Source of the DNA: Antitrichia curtipendula
Taxonomy: Eukaryota; Streptophyta; Bryopsida; Hypnales; Leucodontaceae
NCBI GenBank assembly: GCA_951230915.1
Contig: OX579642.1
Location: 12,648,001 to 12,712,000, forward strand
Length of the DNA: 64,000 nt
Direction of reading: 5' to 3'
Made by a program: the position numbers and the translations under genes. Under the pieces are notes generated by a model. It saw nothing but the letters and a program-made list of their open reading frames with translations. It made no database searches and had not been told where the DNA came from. Positions 58,350 through 64,000 of this stretch are shown in pieces (positions within the stretch are counted from its first letter, which is position 1; each line of letters opens with the position of its first letter).

Positions 58350-59986
58350 ATGCCGCAGCTCAGGCGGAACAGACCAGGGCCATCCACGTCGTCGGCTCCG
58401 GTCAAGCTCCGAAAGGTCGTTCCGGTTCTCCCTTCAACAGAGGAGGAGATGGAGATGCTCCGGTTGGATCTCAACCGGATGGGGTGCCAGGGTTTGCTCG
58501 ACAAACCCTGGGGTTTAAGGATGAGCGGATGGTGAAGGAGATCCAGAGGAAGTGGACCAACCAGTTCGACAACACAATCCGCTGTGTTCCGGCGCAGTGG
58601 ACGGAAGAGATCTGGAGGGAGGTTTACAAGTTCCGGGCAGGAGGCCACGGTTTGGCAAACCGGAAGGACGAATACGTCCGAGGCAAGTTCCGAGGAGCGG
58701 TCAACCCCAAGGACGGATACGCGGTGGAGGACTGCATCGACGACCGGCACCGGAAACTATTACAATTTTTGATCCTGATCCTCCATCCGGAGAAGCCGAC
58801 AAGGGTGACAATCACCCTCGGCAACACCATTTTTGGTGCCCTGAGCGGTGACCAGAAAGCGGACTGGGCCTGGATCATGTTCGATCTGGTGGCCCAGTTA
58901 GCAACGAGGGTCGGAAGGAGTAGGCCGACACCCGTGTGTTCCTACCTCTTCCACCTCTATGAGCAACACCAGCTCCTTTTGGACTCGGAAGAGAAGGAGT
59001 GGAAGGCCTAGGAAAATCTCCTGAAATATGGAGAATCGGAAACGGACGAGGAGGAAGAGGAAACCGGATCCGAGACCGAAGAAGAAGAAGAAGATGAAGA
59101 AGAGGCGGAGCGGCAGACCAAGCGCCACAAGACGACGTCTCCAACCGGAAGAGGATCTCCGCTCGGCGACAAGACCGGAAAGGAGAAGACACCGGAAGGG
59201 GAGAAGGCAGGCTGTTCGAAGTAAGGACCTGCCGATCCGTTCGAGAAGCTGGTCAAGACCCTCTGCGACATCCGCGCGGACTGGGAGGCGAAGAGAATCG
59301 CCCTGCTGCAGATCGGAGAGTTGGTGCAGGCAACACCGGACACCAAATTGCCGGAGAAGGTAGCGGAGTGCATCACCAATCCGGTCGAGATCCGGAAACA
59401 GGAAGCGGAGATCCGTCGACTTCAAGAGGAGGTCGACATGCTGAAGGCAGAAGTGGCCACCTTCAAAAAAGACATGGCCGCCACCCGGATAATGGCGGAC
59501 GAAACGCAGAAGGTGGCGGAATCAGTGAAGGCGACTTTCGGTGAGACCGGAAGCGTGGCGGTCAGGGCCAGGCTCTTCGATGAGAAGGTCTTGGAGGAGA
59601 AGAAACTATCTGGTACCCGGATAGTTCGGATCCTGACTGACTTCTCCGAGCAGGTGGAGAAGAATTTGGTCTTAGCACGAGGAGCGGCGGACCGGATGGA
59701 GGAGTGTACACAGAAACTGACCGGATCGATGAGGGTCCACCTATCAAACATTTCCATGCCGGAATCGTTTCCGGAAGTGCCAGACCCAAGGGAAGGAAGG
59801 GACCAGACTCCACAATCAAAGCCGAGTCAGCCTTCCCAGACCGCGCCGATCAACATCGAAGACTCTCTCAATTCCGACATGCCAAATCCGATGGCCGGAG
59901 AGAGGAACAGGAACTTGGGAGAAGTCTTCGAACAATTGGAGGCGGAGCCCAAGAGTCCTTTGTTGGGGCGCAGGATAGCGATGTAG
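58350..59986 (+). pseudogene. Gag-like protein, copy B, broken
   Basis: The frame begins MPQLRRNRPGPS at ATG 58350. It shifts at about 58510-58525 (after KPWGL), continues through the same compact domain as copy A (QWTEEIWREVYKFRAGGHG, LLQFLILILHPEKPTRV, VCSYLFHLYEQ), and hits TAG 59009-59011 just before ENLLKYG. An acidic linker and TAA 59222-59224 follow, then a coiled coil (RRLQEEVDMLKAEVATFKKD), and the frame ends at TAG 59984-59986. Domain order and length equal copy A, which shows the unit is a conserved single-ORF family and not a chance frame. Confidence 0.65.
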
Positions 59987-61110
59987 AGTAAGTTAGGAAG
60001 GATAGGACAGGAACGGATCCGGATTAGTAATCCGATCCGGTAGTGTTAGGAGGACAGGAAGTTAGGATCCGGATTTAGGTTGACTTTTAAACGGCTCTTT
60101 TTACCTTGTTGTATTTTTGGAAGTTCTCAAAGTGTATATAATTCAGTCCTTGTGCTGAGGACTGGGAGTCTTTCCCTCTGCATTTTTCTTTGTGATTTTC
60201 TCTTTGTGCTTCTTTGTTGTACGTTCTCCCATGTCTTGGCAGGGTTGTACGTGAGGGAGTTCGGAAAGCGCGAGCGGATGCGTTGGGATTTCTCCCCTTG
60301 GTATTTTTCTTGGTTCTAAGTGCATGTGAGTGGATAGGATAGAGTTGGGAGTGAACTTCAGTGCCTCAGCGCGTCTAGAGTTTGAGATTCCGGGTGAGAA
60401 AGCCGTTGTTAGGCTAGGCGGATAGGGAGGGATTCCTTAGTCGCGCTAGAACTCCTGGGTGAGAAATCTGGTTGAGTGTCCGATCTCCTGTGAGGTCTCG
60501 CCATCTTAGCGGTAAACGGAAGAATTCTAGTTGACGTTGGAATGGACGGGTGCACTTGTAACCACCTTAGCTTCGCACGGAATAGGATGACATCAAGGTC
60601 GTTGTAGTATTGAGAGGATCGTACGGGGGGTCTTTGTGTGACCAGTGGACCGGATTGCGATCTGGACTGCTGTGAAGGACCAAACCGGATCCGCACTAGC
60701 CTAGGAAGGAAGAGATTAGGAAAGTGGGTCTTCAGCCACTATAAGTCACGAAAGGTGTGGTGGGCCTACCACTCTCAAAAGCAAGCGGCAAACCCTCTGA
60801 TGGCTAAACAGAGGTAAAGTCAAACCGGATAGGAGAGGAAATAGTTGTGAGTTGTCTAGAGCGGATTGGTCTAGACGGATACCCAGACCGGAAGGGATAC
60901 AATCTTGGGGTTGTGTTCGATTCGATAATCGAAAGACTAGTTGGAATCGGAAGATAGAAAGAATCCGGTCCTTTGTTTTCTGGATGTTTGTGTTTCCGGT
61001 CATAGAAAAGGGACCGGAAAAGATGAATGTTACTACTGACTTGGCTTAGTTTGTTAATAAGGCTAGATACTTCACAGAATCTCGTGGGTTCGATCTTTAG
61101 AGTCACTTAG
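59987..61110 (+). other. 3' region of gag-like copy B
   Basis: About 1.1 kb without a convincing gene, rich in GGATCCGG and ACCGGA phrases. It contains a short perfect inverted pair, TTATACTC at about 61111 and GAGTATAA at about 61134, near its right edge. Confidence 0.4.
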
Positions 61111-61959
61111 TTATACTCTAGGGCGATTTTTGTGAGTATAATGGGGAATTTACCTATCCTGTGCTGCGACAAGAAGCAACCAGCCCAAGGGAAAATGCGG
61201 TTGGAGGAAAAATGGCTAACCTGAGACTCCAGCTCTCGGGGATCTAGCGGAAGTACAGCTTGGTCAGTGGAGGGGGTTGCTGGTGTCAAGCAGCGATGAT
61301 TTGCTCTCCCGCTCCTCGTGTCCATTTCGGCAGCCTGCACTCCCTCAATCTGTTGTTGGTGCAACGATTAAACGCAACGCGTGGAGGAATCAATTTCTCT
61401 TTGAGGTAACGAAAGAGGCCTAGGATTTCAGGCAATGTACAGCCAGACATTGGAGATCCGAAGTCTCCGTACGGATTCGGGTGGATGAAAACGACCGTGC
61501 TTCATTTTTGATAGGTTCTGCGCCGAAAAACTATGTTTCGCGTCTAATATAATAGCATGACAAATTTGGCAGCTGTGATCCTTACGAAGGGGAATTCTCA
61601 AAAGAATTGAATTTTCATATAACATAGGAAGACTGAGGTGCAGATTTTGATAGACTTACATGGATGATTTCCTGCGTTTGGGCAGCCTTCTTGCCGTCAA
61701 GAGTCCTCTGCATGAACGGATTATTTGATTCAACTGATTCTAAAAGTGGGGGCTTCCGGAGGTTAGATGCTTCTTGGATGTTCTCCCTAGTCCCAGATTC
61801 TGGATCCCTACATAATAACAGCTCGCGTGCTTGTTTTGCCCTACTCTTTCTTACCCTCTTTAACTCTCTCGAACTACATAAATATAGCTTACTTTTTCTT
61901 CTCTTGCATCTCTTTCCCCTACTTGATTCAATCCTTGATGTTGCTGATGGCGTTAGCAT

Positions 61960-62674
61960 CTATGAGACCTGATCCAATACTGTAGGCCTAAGGAAATACA
62001 TACTAAAAGAACTATTATATTTTAGAAGCTATTGAACATCATCCTCTTCTAAATTTAAAAGAGTTTCTCCATCCTTGATGTTACCTTTTTATATGGTAGG
62101 AGGTTCTCTACTGACGTGATGAATCGTAGTACAAGACAATTATTGTCGTTACTTATGATTCACACTTCTACGATTTCGTTCATGAAGGATTTCCGTTTCC
62201 GTTGTAATTCACTTTTGGTTTCCTAAAATGATCTTAGTGGATTCTCATATTATACTGATAGCGTTATTCTCCTTCATCTACTTTACGTAGACAACTACAT
62301 ATTCATCTAAATCATTTATACCTTGCCGTCTAAGTACTGCTATCGTATTCATGATTTATATCTTCTATGATTTTATGGAAATTAAAGGCATTCATTGTGC
62401 GCAATCTGTAGGCTCTCTGGTACATGTCAGCACAGACTAGAATTTACAATTGCGGGGATCAAGATATCTCTTATTTACTGTCATATAATTTGAACGTATG
62501 CGCCGGTATTCTGGGATTTGAGTATTTCCAAGTGCAAGCATGTTTAAATAACATTATGATTATAGTTGAACGTTGAAAACCCTGTTTCTCTATACACTTG
62601 TAGTGTTCTCAAGTACTCAACGACATGTTTGCCGCTTCTTGGTTGTTATTCTCTTTTTCGTTTGACCTCATTTC
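61960..62674. other. Spacer upstream of the methyltransferase relic
   Basis: This AT-rich spacer separates the divergently oriented relic (minus) and the MULE-like gene (plus). No coding signal or clear promoter is seen. Confidence 0.45.
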
Positions 62675-62686
62675 TTGAATTGTGAC

Positions 62687-64000
62687 ATGATGGCTTCCAT
62701 TAGAGCCCATGGACACAAAGTCCCTCTTCTTTTGCGTCTGAATGCCAGTGGTGTAGCAAAGATTACAAGCCACTTGATTCACGTCCGATATGGTTTCACG
62801 CAGTGTTCAATCTATGTGGAAGAGGAGATTCTATCAGATTCGGGAACTCTTCTTCACTCTGTTCTTATGGCTAAGACTCAGACTGACCAAGGGGATTTGT
62901 GGATTTTGCTAGTGGGTCGTTATAGGGCATTTGGATTGTCTTCTAATGTAATTGCTGGTTCTACAGAGGTGTTGACACCACAGTCTGATGCATCAACTGC
63001 ACAAGCTCCGTTTCTTAGAGTAGTAAAAGTCGAGTCAGGATGTCTTCTTCAATCACATGATGAGACAGGAAGTGGTAACGTTCCTGTACCTCGAATAGGA
63101 ACTTTGAGTCCAATAGTTGAGTTGTCAAGCGACTCCGAGGACGGGACGCTATATATGAGTCGTAGGTCTCCATCGATATCATGCACACCAGAAACTTTGA
63201 CAATGCCTATTGCATCTTAGTCTTGTTCAGTTCGTGAAAGTAGTCCTGCTAGTTCAAACCTCTCACGCCCTCCTCTCTATCCAACTGGTCGTTCATTCCC
63301 TAGTGTGATGCAGTGCCTCCAGAAACTGGCGAATATTAGAGGGTCTAGAAATGAGCTAGCGCATCTCAATTTTAAAACCATTGATCACTAGAAGGTCCAG
63401 TTCCTCCCTACGAGTTTCGATGGAGATATTGTTTTTGAATTGCCTCCATGCAGATCATCTACTTCTTCGTGTTCTTCAAAGAACATGAATGGCATGGATA
63501 AACGCTACGATGGTCATACTTGGTGTCGTACCATGACTTCAAATATTCACAATGATTTAGGATTGAAGTTCAGGAAGTCCTCCTGTGCTGGTTACTTGGT
63601 TTGCAGTAATAGTGCCTACGATTATTTCAGGAGGTGTTCCAAAAGGAACAAGACAGAGTGGTTTGGGAACACTAGTACTCCATTCCAAATAGGGACGATT
63701 CCTCCTAAAGATTCTACAGTAGTTTATAGAATTTGCAAATTAACACCGACTTGTGTAAATTTCTGTGACGCTCGAATTTAGTCAATTTACTATGTTATCG
63801 GTGCAGCTGACATGACGAGGGCTTGCATTCATCTAGGAAGTCATAACCACCCAGTTGCAGATGGTTTGTGTAGAGATTCCATTAACACCATCTCTGGACT
63901 CATCGAGCAAGAAGTGAAAAAAACTCCTACTGCTAAAGCGTTCGCCATTGCAGTGGCTGCTAGTAAAGAGTTTTTGGACACATTCCTTGTTCATGCAGGT
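62687..64000 (+). pseudogene. Probable MULE/FAR1-like transposase, N-terminal part, runs off the window
   Basis: One frame runs from ATG 62687 to the window end, broken by three TAG stops (63218-63220, 63389-63391, 63779-63781). The N-terminal 230 residues are Ser/Thr-rich. The second part has HTWCRTMTSNIHNDLGLKF, then SCAGYLVCSNSAYDYF with paired cysteines, ICKLTPTCVNFCDARI, and CIHLGSHNHPV. A Cys cluster ending in G-x-H-x-H-P is the pattern of WRKY/GCM1-type zinc fingers that precede MULE transposase domains. The DDE core would lie beyond the window. All stops are TAG and fit Gln codons changed by C-to-T. Confidence 0.45.

Larger units (their letters stand above)
57590..61110 (+). mobile_element. 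Gag-like element, copy B (in an intron of the relic)
   Basis: It has the same layout as copy A: CCGGA-rich DNA, TATA box, related ORF (with breaks), and a 3' region of about 1.1 kb that ends near TCGTGGGTTCGATCTT at about 61084. It lies between exons 57310-57570 and 61221-61349 of the relic. As in copy A, no second TATA region, reverse transcriptase or clear target duplication was found. Edges are approximate. It is older than copy A, judging from one frameshift and two stops in its ORF. Confidence 0.55.
52739..61959 (-). pseudogene. 5' half of broken gene: ParB-like plus methyltransferase relic
   Basis: Minus-strand exons with GT-AG borders are seen at 61660-61959 (ATG at 61959, very basic), 61221-61349, 57310-57570, 55360-55413, about 54456-55130, 54175-54364, 53856-54050, 53504-53718, 53172-53407 and 52739-53064. 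Several are exact codon multiples (43, 87, 18 and 65 codons). The 54456-55130 exon holds a ParB/Srx-like motif. Later exons (WLKWMNSSAPTREARQFL, YIEGWRMRLWEHAFVGVFKG, LPPFLNIWLDRSSP) are unknown. The last one is cut by the CACTA element after KKEVKMI. Stops are TGA 54952-54954, TGA 54313-54315 and TAG 54175-54177, with a probable frameshift at about 55.03 kb. The rest of the gene is at 32490-34389. Including it, the ancestral protein would be about 1,200 residues. Confidence 0.6.

Overview
This window looks like nuclear DNA of a plant or streptophyte with a large, repeat-filled genome. The evidence is a plant-type NUP107 gene with a GT-AG intron, plant-type (TTTAGGG) interstitial telomere repeats, a CACTA/En-Spm element with tnp2, DUF4218 and DUF4216 modules, and long AT-rich gene-free stretches. 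A piggyBac element and a DNA methyltransferase relic of bacterial type suggest a seed-free plant or charophyte rather than a flowering plant. I cannot name the species.

Layout. 1-5.6 kb holds a decayed zinc-finger gene copy and a fragment of a crooked-neck (CRNKL1/CLF1) splicing-factor gene. 5.6-9.5 kb (minus strand) is NUP107, the one clearly intact host gene. 9.5-26 kb is mostly AT-rich repeats with small CACTA-type MITEs and a complete 5.9-kb piggyBac element (13381-19328, TTAA target duplication). 26-31 kb is a GTAC-rich region with a decayed coiled-coil/RING-like gene on the plus strand, followed by a 257-bp tandem repeat.

32.5-62 kb (minus strand) is a broken multi-exon gene. Its 5' half carries a ParB/Srx-like motif and its 3' half a beta-class (N4-cytosine/N6-adenine type) DNA methyltransferase domain. 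An 18,349-bp CACTA transposon (34390-52738, ATC target duplication) sits inside one of its exons; removing it with one copy of the duplication joins the two exon halves in frame. A gag-like element lies in one intron, a hairpin-rich tandem array in another, and several stop codons interrupt the exons.

The CACTA element carries a minus-strand TNPD-type transposase gene and a divergent plus-strand TNPA-like gene. It has itself been invaded by an intact gag-like element (ORF 40050-41957) and by a 433-bp hAT-type MITE. The window ends in a decayed gene with a WRKY/FAR1-like zinc motif, probably a MULE transposase.

Almost every premature stop can be explained by a single C-to-T change (or G-to-A in tryptophan codons), as expected from deamination of methylated cytosine in silenced DNA. 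Splice sites, domain calls and family names were made by eye and need searches to confirm. No tRNA, rRNA or CRISPR array was recognised.
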